Positions 1-7,685 of a stretch of 24,492 bases of DNA are shown here, piece by piece. The notes under the pieces were generated by a model. The model saw nothing but the letters and a program-made list of their open reading frames with translations. It did no database searches and had not been told where the DNA came from. The stretch lies in contig CAAEDD010000025.1 of NCBI GenBank assembly GCA_900754515.1, positions 1-24,492 of the forward strand. Reading direction: 5' to 3'. This stretch comes from an uncultured Oscillospiraceae bacterium (GTDB lineage: Bacteria > Bacillota > Clostridia > Oscillospirales > Oscillospiraceae). The position numbers and the translations under genes were made by a program. How positions within the stretch are numbered: position 1 is the first letter of the stretch; every line of letters begins with the position of its first letter.

Positions 1-133
1 CAAGATGACGGTAATTTCTGTTCCAGAGGTAGATAGTGCCGAAATTATAGCCGGCACAGGGACAGTCCTCACACATAACCAGTTCATCTACCCAAGCTTT
101 ATCCTCAAGACTAAGCGTTTTGAATTCCAGCAT
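1..133 (-). CDS. DUF2156-family protein, N-terminal fragment (cut by window edge)
   Basis: The first 44 codons of a minus-strand gene are visible, beginning MLEFKTLSLEDKAWVDELV and continuing to NFGTIYLWNRNYRHL. An N-terminal LEFK-L-DK-W pattern followed by the YNF-T-Y-W segment resembles DUF2156 proteins, which are related to the C-terminal domain of phosphatidylglycerol lysyltransferases. The ATG lies two bases after the TGA of the uracil-DNA glycosylase gene, so it is very probably translated from the same cca-udg transcript. The rest of the gene lies outside the window, so catalytic features cannot be judged. Family assignment is from the N-terminus only. Confidence 0.65.
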   Translation of the reverse strand, partial: MLEFKTLSLEDKAWVDELVMCEDCPCAGYNFGTIYLWNRNYRHL

Positions 134-135
134 AA

Positions 136-702
136 TCAGTACGTACGGCTGCAAACAGCCTTAATTTCCTTTCTAAGCGCCCGCAGGTCCATGAATGCCT
201 CGGGCCTTTTGTCTACATCCCGCAGCAGGGCTGAGGGATGATATGTTGCCATTATACGCCGAGCGCCAACATTAAACCACTGGCCGTGTTCCCGGGTGAT
301 GCGAAAATCCTCCCGGATAAGGCTCATGGCCGCAATGCGGCCCAGGCAGACAATAATCTTCGGGTCAACCAGGGCTATCTGCCTGTTCAGCCAGGGGCGG
401 CAGGCCTCCTGCTCCACATTGAGAGGGTCACGGTTCCTGGGCGGGCGGCACTTGACGATGTTGGCAATATACACCTTCCCGCGGTCCAGGTCAATCATTT
501 CCAGCATATCGTCCAGAAGTTTTCCTGCCGGGCCCACAAAGGGTATGCCTTTAAGGTCTTCCTGTTCTCCGGGACCCTCGCCGATGAGCATGACTTCCGC
601 CTGTTCATTGCCGTCACCAAATACCAGATTATGCCGGGTCTCGCCCAAAGAGCAGGCCCGGCAGTTCTTGCAATCATGTTTAAGGCTTTCCCAAGTGTCC
701 AT
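136..702 (-). CDS. Uracil-DNA glycosylase, family 4 (4Fe-4S)
   Basis: This 188-residue enzyme should excise uracil from DNA and start base excision repair. The family-4 signature is clear: GEGPGEQED at residues 41-49 followed by PFVGPAG (54-60), and the HPSALLR motif near residue 155. Four cysteines expected to hold a [4Fe-4S] cluster are present as C14-x2-C17, C85 and C101. The length fits the family (about 190-220). The ATG at 702 shares its A with the TGA of cca (TGATG) and has GGAGG about nine bases upstream. An extra upstream TTG at 705 is possible but not needed. Its position between cca and a DUF2156 gene suggests simple co-transcription. Confidence 0.95.
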   Translation of the reverse strand: MDTWESLKHDCKNCRACSLGETRHNLVFGDGNEQAEVMLIGEGPGEQEDLKGIPFVGPAGKLLDDMLEMIDLDRGKVYIANIVKCRPPRNRDPLNVEQEACRPWLNRQIALVDPKIIVCLGRIAAMSLIREDFRITREHGQWFNVGARRIMATYHPSALLRDVDKRPEAFMDLRALRKEIKAVCSRTY

Positions 703-1895
703 CAAAGTTCCTCCGAATTTCCTGCCAGGGACAGCAGCAGCTCCCGCCGGTTGTTGGCAGGGTAATCAATAACATACTCCAGCAGGAAGGCCAGCATCTC
801 TCCCAGCTCCCGACCTTTCAGCCCCAGCTCCGCCAGATCATCCCCGGTGACGGCCAGATGCTTCATGGTAAAGCACTCTCCACTTTTCAGCACGGCCTTC
901 AGCTCCTTATAGCAGTCCCCGCCGTCCAGAGCATCCAGGCAGCGTGCGGCACAGCTCACGGTGTCCACTCCCATGCGGCACAGAAGCCGCTTCCATTCCG
1001 GAGCGTTGGAGGGCTTTGGCCGGGACAGAAGGGTTGTACCGTCGGTGCAGCATCGAATAGTGCGGCTGTCAAGCTTAAGCGCGGAGAGGAAATCCCAGGT
1101 GCCGGATATAAGTCCCCGGCGGTTGAGAACAAGGCACAGAGCCATCCAGCGGTACAGGGCCTTTTTTGGCAGGGCAGCGGCGGCGGATAGTTCCGGAAGC
1201 AAAGTCCCGGGTTTTATAAGGAAGGTGTCCAGCAGCCCCAGTTTTGCCATCTGCCCCACGGTTTCCGGCTTTTTGGTGAGCAGGGTTTTTTCTACTTCAT
1301 CCCTTATCCGCTCGGCGGCCAGGGCTGAAGCCAGATGGGCCTTTTCAGATATGGCGGCCAGAGTGTCTCCTGCTATGTAAAAATCCAGCCGGGCAGAGAA
1401 TCTCATGGCCCTGAACATACGCAGGGCGTCCTCATCGAAACGCTGTGGGGCATTCCCCACACAGCGTATGCACCGGCGGCCGATGTCATCCAGACCTCCA
1501 AAGGGGTCCAGCAGAAGTCCGTCCGGGGACAGGGCCATAGCGTTTATGGTGAAGTCCCGACGGCTAAGATCCGTTGTCAATTCACCTACGAAGTGCACTG
1601 TGCCGGGGTGGCGATGGTCGTTATAGTTCTCTTCAGAGCGGAAGGTGGTCACTTCCACATGCCGGGAGTTAATGTCAACAGTGACGGTGCCGTGGCGGAT
1701 TCCGGTGGGCCGTGCCCCGGGAAAAACTTCCAGCACCTGCTCAGGCAGGGCGCTGGTGCAGATATCCCAGTCATTGGGGTGCACGCCTAAAACCATATCC
1801 CGGACACAGCCCCCTACAAGATAGGCCACATATCCCCGGGCCTTGAGACTACGCAGAACCTGAAGCACATACTTTGGGGGCGTGACATTTTCCAT
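702..1895 (-). CDS. cca: CCA tRNA nucleotidyltransferase / poly(A) polymerase family
   Basis: This 397-residue class II nucleotidyltransferase adds or repairs the 3' CCA end of tRNAs. The head domain shows YLVGGCVRD (residues 25-33) and the metal-binding pair D42-W-D44, followed by RRDFTINAMA and the flexible-loop/helix motif DEDALRMFRAMRF. No HD phosphohydrolase motif is visible in the C-terminal half, so this is the shorter form. The ATG at 1895 has AAGGAG seven bases upstream. Its stop overlaps the start of the uracil-DNA glycosylase, so it is the first gene of a minus-strand operon. Some Clostridia split A-adding and CC-adding activities between paralogues; which activity this one has cannot be read from sequence alone. 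Confidence 0.95.
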   Translation of the reverse strand: MENVTPPKYVLQVLRSLKARGYVAYLVGGCVRDMVLGVHPNDWDICTSALPEQVLEVFPGARPTGIRHGTVTVDINSRHVEVTTFRSEENYNDHRHPGTVHFVGELTTDLSRRDFTINAMALSPDGLLLDPFGGLDDIGRRCIRCVGNAPQRFDEDALRMFRAMRFSARLDFYIAGDTLAAISEKAHLASALAAERIRDEVEKTLLTKKPETVGQMAKLGLLDTFLIKPGTLLPELSAAAALPKKALYRWMALCLVLNRRGLISGTWDFLSALKLDSRTIRCCTDGTTLLSRPKPSNAPEWKRLLCRMGVDTVSCAARCLDALDGGDCYKELKAVLKSGECFTMKHLAVTGDDLAELGLKGRELGEMLAFLLEYVIDYPANNRRELLLSLAGNSEEL

Positions 1896-1962
1896 AGAGG
1901 CACTCCTTGCAGCAAAATGACTGTTTGATAAAGGGTACAGGCTGCCGGCGGGGAATATTTAC

Positions 1963-1991
1963 TTGCAAAGGGGCCGCCGGAGTATTATAAT
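1963..1991 (+). promoter_or_regulatory. Sigma-A promoter for murC
   Basis: TTGCAA at 1963-1968 and a perfect TATAAT at 1986-1991 are separated by exactly 17 bp. Transcription would start near 1998, giving a leader of about 100 nt. The -10 region TATTATAATA is itself palindromic, so a TATAAT is also present on the minus strand toward cca, but I found no good -35 at the right distance for that direction. Confidence 0.85.
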
Positions 1992-2097
1992 ACAATCTGC
2001 TATGTTTTGGCTTATTTCAATTTTAGCATTTTCCCCCCCGGACTTCAATAGATATTGTATTAACAGCATATAGGGAACGGGGGAGATCAGCAGGCTT

Positions 2098-3480
2098 ATG
2101 GAGTATTGTATGACGGATTTCAACAATTATCTATCTCCGGGCAGAAGAGGCCACCTTATAGGTATAGGCGGAGTGTCCATGTCGTCTCTGGCAGATGTAC
2201 TTCGGGGCATGGGCATTATCATCAGCGGCTCGGATATGAACAACAATAAAAACGTCAGGGCTCTGGTTGACTCTGGTATTCCTGTGTCTATAGGACACCG
2301 GGCGGAGAACATTACGGAGGACATCGAGTTTGTGGTGCGCACCGCCGCCGTCCATGACGACAACCCGGAGATAATACGGGCCCACGAGCTGGGCATACCG
2401 GTTTTTGAGCGTACCCAGGCCTGGGGTGCCATATCCAGGGATTACAGCAACGCTCTGTGCATTTCCGGCACCCACGGGAAAACCACTACAACCTCAATGT
2501 GTACCCATATACTCATGGCGGCGGATAAAGACCCCACCGTGATGATAGGAGGTACACTTCCCCTGCTCAATGCAGGTCACCGGGTGGGCCACGGCAACAC
2601 CATTATTATGGAGGCCTGCGAATATTATAATTCCTTCCTGTCCTTCCATCCCACCGTGGCGGTCATTCTGAATATCGAGGCGGACCACCTTGACTTTTTC
2701 AAGGACCTTGAGGATGTGCAGCATTCCTTCAGGGAGTTTGCCCTGCGCACCCCGGAGGACGGATGTGTTGTGGCAAATCTGGATGATAAGAGCACTATGG
2801 AGGCCATAAAGGACATACCCAGGACGGTAATGACCTTTGGCCTGACCGACAAGGCGGATGTCTATGCGGATAACATTGAGTTCCTGGGGGCCAATTCCCA
2901 TTTTGACATCATGTTCAACGGCAAGCTCTTTACGGATGTGACGCTGCATGTGCCTGGACTGCACAATGTTAAAAATGCCCTGGCCGCCGCAGCTGCTGCC
3001 ATATGTCTGGGAGTTCGTCCCAATGCAGTGAAGTACGGCCTGGCGGGTTTCAACGGAGCGGGCCGCCGCTTTGAGTTCAAGGGCAAGTTCAACGGCGCTG
3101 ATGTTTACGACGACTATGCCCACCACCCCGGTGAGCTGAAGGCCCTGCTGGACACGGTGGAGGAACTCAATTACAAACGAATCATTTTGGTGTTCCAGCC
3201 CCATACCTATACCCGTACTGCGGCCCTGTTTGATGACTTTGTCAAGCAGCTCCGCCGCCCGGATGTGGTGCTGCTGGCGGAGATATTTGCCGCCAGGGAG
3301 CAGAACACCATAGGAATATCCTCGGCCTCTTTGGCAGAGTGTGTGGAGGGAGCTGAGTTCTTCCCCACCTTCCCGGAACTTGAAGAGGAACTGAAGCGCA
3401 AGGCAAGACCCGGTGATATTATTCTCACCGTGGGCGCCGGAGATGTGTACAAAATAGGCGAGAATATAGCGGAAAAGTAA
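2098..3480 (+). CDS. murC: UDP-N-acetylmuramate--L-alanine ligase
   Basis: MurC attaches L-Ala to UDP-MurNAc in the cytoplasm, the first amino-acid step of peptidoglycan precursor synthesis. The 460-residue length is normal. The N-terminal Rossmann motif GIGGVSMSSLADVL, the ATP loop SGTHGKTTTT (residues 123-132) and the central EACEYYNSFL / NIEADHLD segments are all present, as is the C-terminal ligase domain with DDYAHHPGELKALL and FQPHTYTRT. The chosen ATG at 2098 follows GGGGGAG at 2079-2085 with a 12-base gap; an in-frame ATG at 2110 would be further away. The gene stands alone, with its own promoter upstream and a terminator downstream. Confidence 0.97.
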   Translation: MEYCMTDFNNYLSPGRRGHLIGIGGVSMSSLADVLRGMGIIISGSDMNNNKNVRALVDSGIPVSIGHRAENITEDIEFVVRTAAVHDDNPEIIRAHELGIPVFERTQAWGAISRDYSNALCISGTHGKTTTTSMCTHILMAADKDPTVMIGGTLPLLNAGHRVGHGNTIIMEACEYYNSFLSFHPTVAVILNIEADHLDFFKDLEDVQHSFREFALRTPEDGCVVANLDDKSTMEAIKDIPRTVMTFGLTDKADVYADNIEFLGANSHFDIMFNGKLFTDVTLHVPGLHNVKNALAAAAAAICLGVRPNAVKYGLAGFNGAGRRFEFKGKFNGADVYDDYAHHPGELKALLDTVEELNYKRIILVFQPHTYTRTAALFDDFVKQLRRPDVVLLAEIFAAREQNTIGISSASLAECVEGAEFFPTFPELEEELKRKARPGDIILTVGAGDVYKIGENIAEK

Positions 3481-3523
3481 GTTTCACGGATGAGGGCTTA
3501 ACGGAACAAAAAATTCATTATTA

Positions 3524-3558
3524 AAAACGGTATGGCAAAAGCCATGCCGTTTTATTTT
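3524..3558 (+). terminator. Intrinsic terminator after murC
   Basis: A 13-bp stem (3524-3536 with 3541-3553, one G-U pair) encloses an AAAA loop and runs into a T-rich tract ending near 3558. It sits 44 bases after the murC stop. Confidence 0.92.
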
Positions 3559-3587
3559 GCGGGGAAGGGCGGGCATATTCCATACGC

Positions 3588-3616
3588 TTGAATTGCAGGC
3601 GGTATTGCCGTATACT
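3588..3616 (+). promoter_or_regulatory. Sigma-A promoter for the DMP19-like gene
   Basis: TTGAAT at 3588-3593 and TATACT at 3611-3616 are 17 bp apart. The predicted start near 3623 gives a leader of about 44 nt ending in AAGGAG, so the downstream gene is an independent transcription unit. Confidence 0.8.
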
Positions 3617-3666
3617 GAAACCACAGACAAGAACATTGGGGAGATAATCGACTAAGGAGAAGCATG

Positions 3667-4203
3667 ATGTTTGAATTCCTGAAAAAAAGACGTGAACTAA
3701 AAAAATACATGGTTCTTGGTGTGCTCTCATTAAAAAAGCTGAGGAATGCGGACATAAACGATATATGGGAAATCAATGACAAGAAGGCCTTTCTCATTGC
3801 TATGAAAGGCTGGGTGGACAGAAAATGTGATTACGGAAAGCGTATGGAGCAGCTCACCCCTCAGGAACGGGTTTTCTATCTGACCCGGGAGCTGGAGCAG
3901 GGTGTGGATGAAAGCGGCTATCTCCAGTATCTATACGGTGAGAGCGGGGCGTTTTACGGCGAGCTGCAGGGGGCCTTTATGGAGATAGGGGCCTACAGGA
4001 CTGCGGAGACCTGCCGCAAGGCCGCAGCTGCCTTTGGGCGTGAGCTGCCTGCCGACCTGGAAGAACGGACAACAGTTCTGGTTGAAGGTACAGAGCCACA
4101 GACTATTGACCGTATCCTGGAATGCGATGACGAGTTTTTTGAAGATGACCTGGATGAACTGAACTACAGGTTAATAATGAACAATAAAGAAGCCTTCCGG
4201 TGA
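3667..4203 (+). CDS. DMP19/DUF4375-like protein of unknown function
   Basis: This is a 178-residue soluble protein with a lysine-rich N-terminus (FLKKRRELKK) and an acidic C-terminus (DDEFFEDDLDELNY). The middle, from about residue 65 to 125, reads ERVFYLTRELEQGVDESG, then a YLYGESGAFY stretch and GAYRTAETCRKA. This matches my recollection of the DMP19/DUF4375 fold, where an E-VNNGGF-like segment precedes a small helical repeat. No catalytic residues are obvious. AAGGAG at 3654-3659 is seven bases before ATG 3667, which is better spaced than the adjacent ATG at 3664. It is flanked by its own promoter and by hairpins on both sides, so it is monocistronic. No function should be assigned beyond the domain name. 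Confidence 0.85.
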   Translation: MFEFLKKRRELKKYMVLGVLSLKKLRNADINDIWEINDKKAFLIAMKGWVDRKCDYGKRMEQLTPQERVFYLTRELEQGVDESGYLQYLYGESGAFYGELQGAFMEIGAYRTAETCRKAAAAFGRELPADLEERTTVLVEGTEPQTIDRILECDDEFFEDDLDELNYRLIMNNKEAFR

Positions 4204-4226
4204 GTCGGGGCGGAAGGGATAAGAAC

Positions 4227-4252
4227 GGCTCTCGGCTGAAAAGCCGAGAGCC
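4227..4252 (+). other. Perfect 11-bp hairpin with GAAA tetraloop
   Basis: GGCTCTCGGCT pairs perfectly with AGCCGAGAGCC around a GAAA loop, 23 bases after the DMP19-like stop codon. It has no T-tract immediately after it, so it is either a stabilising 3' hairpin or works together with the terminator 27 bases downstream. Confidence 0.7.
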
Positions 4253-4279
4253 TCAGTCTGCAAAAACTGTTTTGAAATC

Positions 4280-4309
4280 AAAACCGGGAGGCATTGCCTC
4301 CCGGTTTTT
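4280..4309. terminator. Bidirectional intrinsic terminator between convergent genes
   Basis: A 13-bp stem (4280-4292 with 4296-4308) with an ATT loop has T-runs on the outgoing side of both strands. It lies between the plus-strand DMP19-like gene and the minus-strand nfnB, which ends 14 bases away, and probably serves both. Confidence 0.92.
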
Positions 4310-4322
4310 CATTGTGGAAATC

Positions 4323-5717
4323 TTATTTGCTCTTGCTCTTTATGTACTCGTCGATGGACTGGGCTCCGGTTTTGCCTGCACCCATGGCCAGAATGACGGT
4401 AGCGGCGCCGGTGACGGCATCGCCGCCGGCAAAAATGCCGTCACGGGAGGTCTGGCCTTTGTCGTTGGCATCAATGCCGCCTTTGCGGGTGAAGGCCAAG
4501 CCCTCGGTGGTGTTGCGAATCAGGGGGTTGGGGCTGGTGCCGATGGCTATAATGACGGTGTCAACATCCAGAACCCACTCGCTGCCCGGCACGGGTACGG
4601 GGCTGCGGCGGCCCTTGGCATCCGGCTCGCCCAGCTCCTGGCGCAGCAGCTCAATTCCTACAACATGGCCGTCCTCATCGCCGAGGATGCGGGTGGGATT
4701 GTTCAAAAGCTGGAACTCGATGCCCTCAGCCTCGGCGTGCTCCACTTCCTCCAGACGGGCGGGCAGCTCATCCCGACCCCGGCGGTAGGCGATAAAGACA
4801 TGCTCGGCGCCCAGGCGCTTTGCAACACGGGCAGCGTCCATGGCCACGTTGCCGGCGCCAACTACGGCCACGCGATGGAAGTGCTTAATAGGCGTGTCGT
4901 AATCATCCCGGTAGGCTTTCATCAGATTAACACGGGTCAGCAGCTCATTGGCGCTGTAGACGCCCAGCAGATTCTCTCCGGGAATATGGAGGAACTGAGG
5001 CAGACCTGCGCCGGAGCCTATGAACACGGCCTCAAAGCCGTCCTCAAAGAGTTCGTCCACGGTCTCGGCCTTGCCGATAACGGCGTTGTTGACTATTTTT
5101 ACGCCCATGGCCTTCAGGTTGTCTATTTCGGCGGCAACAATCTCCTTGGGCAGACGGAACTGAGGTATACCGTAGACCAGCACACCGCCGCTCTTGTGGA
5201 AGGCTTCGAAAATGGTGACGTCGTAGCCCAGCTTCCTAAGGTCGCCGGCGCAGGTGAGGCCGGCAGGTCCGGAGCCAACAATGGCTATCTTATGGCCGTT
5301 GGATTCGGGGGCGGACACAGGCTCCTTATCCTCCTTGGCCATGTGGTAGTCGGCCACGAAGCGCTCCAGACGGCCTATGCCTACGCTCTCGCCCTTGATG
5401 CCACGGACGCATTTGGACTCGCACTGCTTCTCCTGGGGGCAGACACGGCCGCAGATGGCGGGCAGGGAGTTGGTGGAGGTGATTATCTCATAGGCGGCGT
5501 CAAAGTCGCCGGCAGCCACCTTGGCGATAAACTCAGGGATACGTACGGATACGGGGCAGCCGCTGCGGCAGGGCATGTTCTTGCAGTTTAGGCAGCGCTT
5601 GGCCTCGTCAATGGCCATTTCCGGGGTATATCCCAGGGCCACCTCGTCGAAATTACCGGTGCGGACTACGGGGTCCTGTTCCGGCATGGGGTTCTTGGTG
5701 AGACTCATATTAGCCAT
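4323..5717 (-). CDS. nfnB: NfnB-type / GltD-like NADPH oxidoreductase, large subunit
   Basis: This 464-residue flavoprotein belongs to the family annotated as glutamate synthase small subunit (GltD/GltA-like). The partner gene immediately upstream makes NfnB of the NADH-dependent ferredoxin:NADP oxidoreductase more likely than a glutamate synthase subunit. NfnAB couples NADPH oxidation to NAD+ and ferredoxin by flavin bifurcation. Visible features are the N-terminal cysteine set C42-x2-C45-x4-C50-x3-C54 and a second set in CGRVCPQEKQCESKC for two [4Fe-4S] clusters, the FAD motif GSGPAGLTCAGDL, the NADP motif GAGNVAMDAARVAKRLG, and the C-terminal GIFAGGDAVTGAATV. The start at 5717 has GGAGG eight bases upstream and overlaps nfnA by eight bases. 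No glutamate synthase large subunit is in the window. Confidence 0.9.
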   Translation of the reverse strand: MANMSLTKNPMPEQDPVVRTGNFDEVALGYTPEMAIDEAKRCLNCKNMPCRSGCPVSVRIPEFIAKVAAGDFDAAYEIITSTNSLPAICGRVCPQEKQCESKCVRGIKGESVGIGRLERFVADYHMAKEDKEPVSAPESNGHKIAIVGSGPAGLTCAGDLRKLGYDVTIFEAFHKSGGVLVYGIPQFRLPKEIVAAEIDNLKAMGVKIVNNAVIGKAETVDELFEDGFEAVFIGSGAGLPQFLHIPGENLLGVYSANELLTRVNLMKAYRDDYDTPIKHFHRVAVVGAGNVAMDAARVAKRLGAEHVFIAYRRGRDELPARLEEVEHAEAEGIEFQLLNNPTRILGDEDGHVVGIELLRQELGEPDAKGRRSPVPVPGSEWVLDVDTVIIAIGTSPNPLIRNTTEGLAFTRKGGIDANDKGQTSRDGIFAGGDAVTGAATVILAMGAGKTGAQSIDEYIKSKSK

Positions 5718-6576
5718 TGCGCTTACCTCCAGTCATTCTGCATATGTGTTTTGCGGCCTCGTCCTGCTCATCCTTGTAGAAGGCTGCACGCTTGAGCAGG
5801 GAATCGAAGTCCACCTGATGGGCGTCGAAGTCCGGGCCGTCCACGCAGGCAAACTTGGTCTCGCCGCCCACGATTACGCGGCAGCCGCCGCACATGCCGG
5901 TGCCGTCCACCATAATGGGGTCCAGGGAGATAATGGTCTTTATGCCGTAGGGACGGGTGACATCAGCCAAAAACTTCATCATGATGTCCGGGCCAATGGC
6001 CACGACTCTGTCGAACTGGCGCTTGCCCTGGTCAATGTTCTCGTCAATCTCCTGCTGGAGGTACTGGGTGGTAAAGCCCTTCTCTCCGTAGGTGCCGTCG
6101 TCGGTGCAGATGATGAGCTTGTCGGACACGGCGGCCAGCTCATCCTTGAGGATGACTATGTCGGCGCTGCGGAAACCGGCGATGAAGGTGACGTCAATTC
6201 CGGCCTCGTGCATTACCTTGGCAATGGGATAGGCTATGGCGCAGCCAACGCCGCCGCCTACAACACAGACCTTTTCCAGGCCTTCTATTTCGGTAGCCTT
6301 GCCCAGCGGGCCGACGAAGTCGCTGATATAATCGCCCTGCTCAACAGTGTGGAGCATCTTGGTGGTGCGGCCTGCGGCCTGAACCATGACGGTTACTGTG
6401 CCTTTCTCACGGTCCCAGCCTGCGACGGATACGGGGACACGCTCTCCCTGCTCATCCAGACGGAAGATTACAAACTGTCCGGCCTGAGCGTGGCGGGCCA
6501 CAAGGGGAGCCTCAATTTCAAAGAGGCAAATGGTCTTGGCTTCGTTGAGAAACCTTTTAGTTACTACTTTGTACAT
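5710..6576 (-). CDS. nfnA: NfnA-type FAD/NAD and [2Fe-2S] subunit
   Basis: This 288-residue protein resembles dihydroorotate dehydrogenase electron-transfer subunits, also annotated as sulfide dehydrogenase subunit. It has the FAD-binding RVPVS at residues 46-50, a nucleotide-binding VVGGGVGCAIAYPIAK near 105-120, and a C-terminal iron-sulfur site with D224 and C229-x2-C232-x11-C244 (MCGGCRV, FACVDGPDFD). From memory, the structurally studied Nfn [2Fe-2S] cluster uses three Cys and one Asp, which the spacing here allows. In the complex this subunit takes NAD(H) while NfnB takes NADP(H) and ferredoxin. It is the first gene of the two-gene nfnAB unit, with AGAGGTG just upstream and a strong promoter beyond it. 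Confidence 0.92.
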   Translation of the reverse strand: MYKVVTKRFLNEAKTICLFEIEAPLVARHAQAGQFVIFRLDEQGERVPVSVAGWDREKGTVTVMVQAAGRTTKMLHTVEQGDYISDFVGPLGKATEIEGLEKVCVVGGGVGCAIAYPIAKVMHEAGIDVTFIAGFRSADIVILKDELAAVSDKLIICTDDGTYGEKGFTTQYLQQEIDENIDQGKRQFDRVVAIGPDIMMKFLADVTRPYGIKTIISLDPIMVDGTGMCGGCRVIVGGETKFACVDGPDFDAHQVDFDSLLKRAAFYKDEQDEAAKHICRMTGGKRNG

Positions 6577-6628
6577 TTACACACCTCTGATAAGTTTTTT
6601 ATAAAGGATTAGCAATTATATGACAATC

Positions 6629-6657
6629 ATTCTAAACCATATATTGACACATGTCAA
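6629..6657 (-). promoter_or_regulatory. Sigma-A promoter for nfnAB
   Basis: On the minus strand a perfect TTGACA (complement of 6652-6657) and TAGAAT (complement of 6629-6634) are 17 bp apart. The leader to nfnA would be about 45 nt. It lies in the short gap after the cupin gene, so nfnAB has its own start even if read-through from the cupin operon occurs. Confidence 0.88.
6644..6657. promoter_or_regulatory. Palindromic operator-like site over the nfnAB -35
   Basis: TTGACACATGTCAA is a dyad of two perfect six-base arms around a CA centre. The right arm, read on the minus strand, is the -35 hexamer itself. It can also be read as TTGAC-N4-GTCAA, the half-site spacing used by many Crp/Fnr-family regulators. 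A protein bound here would cover the -35, which suggests repression. The regulator is not identifiable from the window. Confidence 0.55.
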
Positions 6658-6662
6658 TGTGC

Positions 6663-7010
6663 TCAGCTGAAAAGGATCAGGGCAATTGCTTCCAGGTTAT
6701 CTTCCCCTATATTCTTCAGGCTGTGGCCTTCTCCGGCATCCACAAAGGTGACATCTCCGGGGCCCACTGTGAGGACCTGGCCGTTGTCGTTGTATTCTCC
6801 CTTACCTTTGAGAATATAATATGTCTCTCCATCTCCCTGATGGACATGCCAGCCCACTTCACAGCCCGGCTCCAGGACAAGATGGTTAAACAGACGGCCT
6901 TTTCCATACATTTCTTCCGAACCTTCCAGGATCCGGTACATTTTTGCTTCGCCTGCTCCGCCGAACATCTTCTTTACATCCAGTGTTTTGTCTGCGCTCT
7001 TTCTTACCAT
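6663..7010 (-). CDS. Single-domain cupin protein
   Basis: A 115-residue protein with one complete double-stranded beta-helix cupin domain. Motif 1 is visible as H55-x-H57-x4-E62 within GWHVHQGDGETYYILKGKG, and motif 2 as GPGDVTFVDAGEGHSL with H96, giving the usual 3-His/1-Glu metal site. Small cupins of this type can be metal-dependent enzymes, sugar or ligand-binding proteins, or stress proteins; the sequence does not decide. The ATG at 7010 has GAGGTAAC just upstream, and that binding site overlaps the stop codon region of the LUD gene, with only nine bases between them. The two genes are therefore very likely co-transcribed. Confidence 0.9.
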   Translation of the reverse strand: MVRKSADKTLDVKKMFGGAGEAKMYRILEGSEEMYGKGRLFNHLVLEPGCEVGWHVHQGDGETYYILKGKGEYNDNGQVLTVGPGDVTFVDAGEGHSLKNIGEDNLEAIALILFS

Positions 7011-7019
7011 TTTGTTACC

Positions 7020-7607
7020 TCACATTCCAAGGGTCTCGTCTATGAGAACTATTTCCGTCTCCATACCCATCATGGGTCCCCAAAGCACCACAAGGGCGTT
7101 GCATACACGCTGTGGGCTGCGGCAGTCATGGCACTTGCCGTCAATTTTGCAAGGGGTATTATAGGGAAAGCGCTTCACGTTTTCCGGGGCGGCAGTGTTT
7201 CTGGCACGATACAGGGCACTGTCGAAATCGGGGCAGATCTTGGACACGCTGCTGACTACATAGACCTTTTTATGACCGAAGAGCTGCCCGGACAGGCGGT
7301 TCCCCCGGCCGTCTATATTAAAAATCTCACCGTCTTCGCTGATGGCGTTGGCACCGGTTATGTAGGCGTCGGCCATTGCGGCAGAGGCATAGGTAGAATC
7401 TTCGGGTACCTTCCAGTGCCAGAAAGCTTTACCCTCTTCCAGCTTGTCATACAGCCCTATCTGGTCGATGGTTTTACTGCCGCCTATGCCCACGGTCTGC
7501 CCCTTTAGGGCTTGGGCCAGATAATCCGCTGCCTGTTCACCGGTGGCAAAATGGCTCACCTTGAAGCCGCGCAGTTCCATGCTGCGGATCGTTTTCTCAA
7601 TGTTCAT
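7020..7607 (-). CDS. LUD-domain (DUF162, LutC-like) protein
   Basis: A 195-residue protein of the LUD family, whose better-known members LutC and LutB act in lactate utilisation. Diagnostic stretches are VGIGGSKTIDQIGLYDKLE (from about 39), ADAYITGANAISEDGEIFNIDGRGNR (79-104) and the cysteine group C153-x5-C159-x2-C162-x6-C169 in CKIDGKCHDCRSPQRVC, which may bind metal or an Fe-S cluster. Stand-alone LUD proteins of this size are common in Clostridia and their reaction is not established. The ATG at 7607 follows AGGAGG by seven bases; a longer reading frame back to 7688 runs through the promoter and is rejected. It heads the LUD-cupin operon. Confidence 0.9.
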   Translation of the reverse strand: MNIEKTIRSMELRGFKVSHFATGEQAADYLAQALKGQTVGIGGSKTIDQIGLYDKLEEGKAFWHWKVPEDSTYASAAMADAYITGANAISEDGEIFNIDGRGNRLSGQLFGHKKVYVVSSVSKICPDFDSALYRARNTAAPENVKRFPYNTPCKIDGKCHDCRSPQRVCNALVVLWGPMMGMETEIVLIDETLGM

Positions 7608-7644
7608 ATTTCTCCCTCCTGATAGTAGGTTCTGCACAAAAAAG

Positions 7645-7678
7645 AACTCTGTACTGATTATACATTCAGTACAGAGTT
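7645..7678. promoter_or_regulatory. 13-bp inverted repeat flanking the -10 of the LUD-cupin promoter
   Basis: AACTCTGTACTGA (7645-7657) and TCAGTACAGAGTT (7666-7678) are perfect inverted arms around eight bases. The arms flank most of the TATAAT -10 and fill the -10/-35 spacer. Because the transcript from this promoter would start inside the left arm, it cannot fold as a full hairpin in that RNA, so a protein operator is the better reading than a terminator. Confidence 0.6.
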
Positions 7679-7685
7679 TTTGCAA
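7657..7685 (-). promoter_or_regulatory. Sigma-A promoter for the LUD-cupin operon
   Basis: On the minus strand TTGCAA (complement of 7680-7685) and a perfect TATAAT (complement of 7657-7662) are 17 bp apart. The start would fall near 7650 and give a leader of about 40 nt with AGGAGG at its end. Confidence 0.85.

Noticed and set aside
1984..2020. Minus-strand promoter for cca using the palindromic -10
   Set aside because: TATAAT exists on the minus strand, but the nearest TTGAAA is 25 bp away and the 17-bp position reads AGCCAA. Not strong enough to list.
4200..5591. 463-codon open frame on the plus strand opposite nfnB
   Set aside because: The translation is low in information (Gly/Ala-rich repeats) and mirrors nfnB codon bias, while nfnB has all expected motifs, promoter and overlap with nfnA. 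It is a shadow frame.
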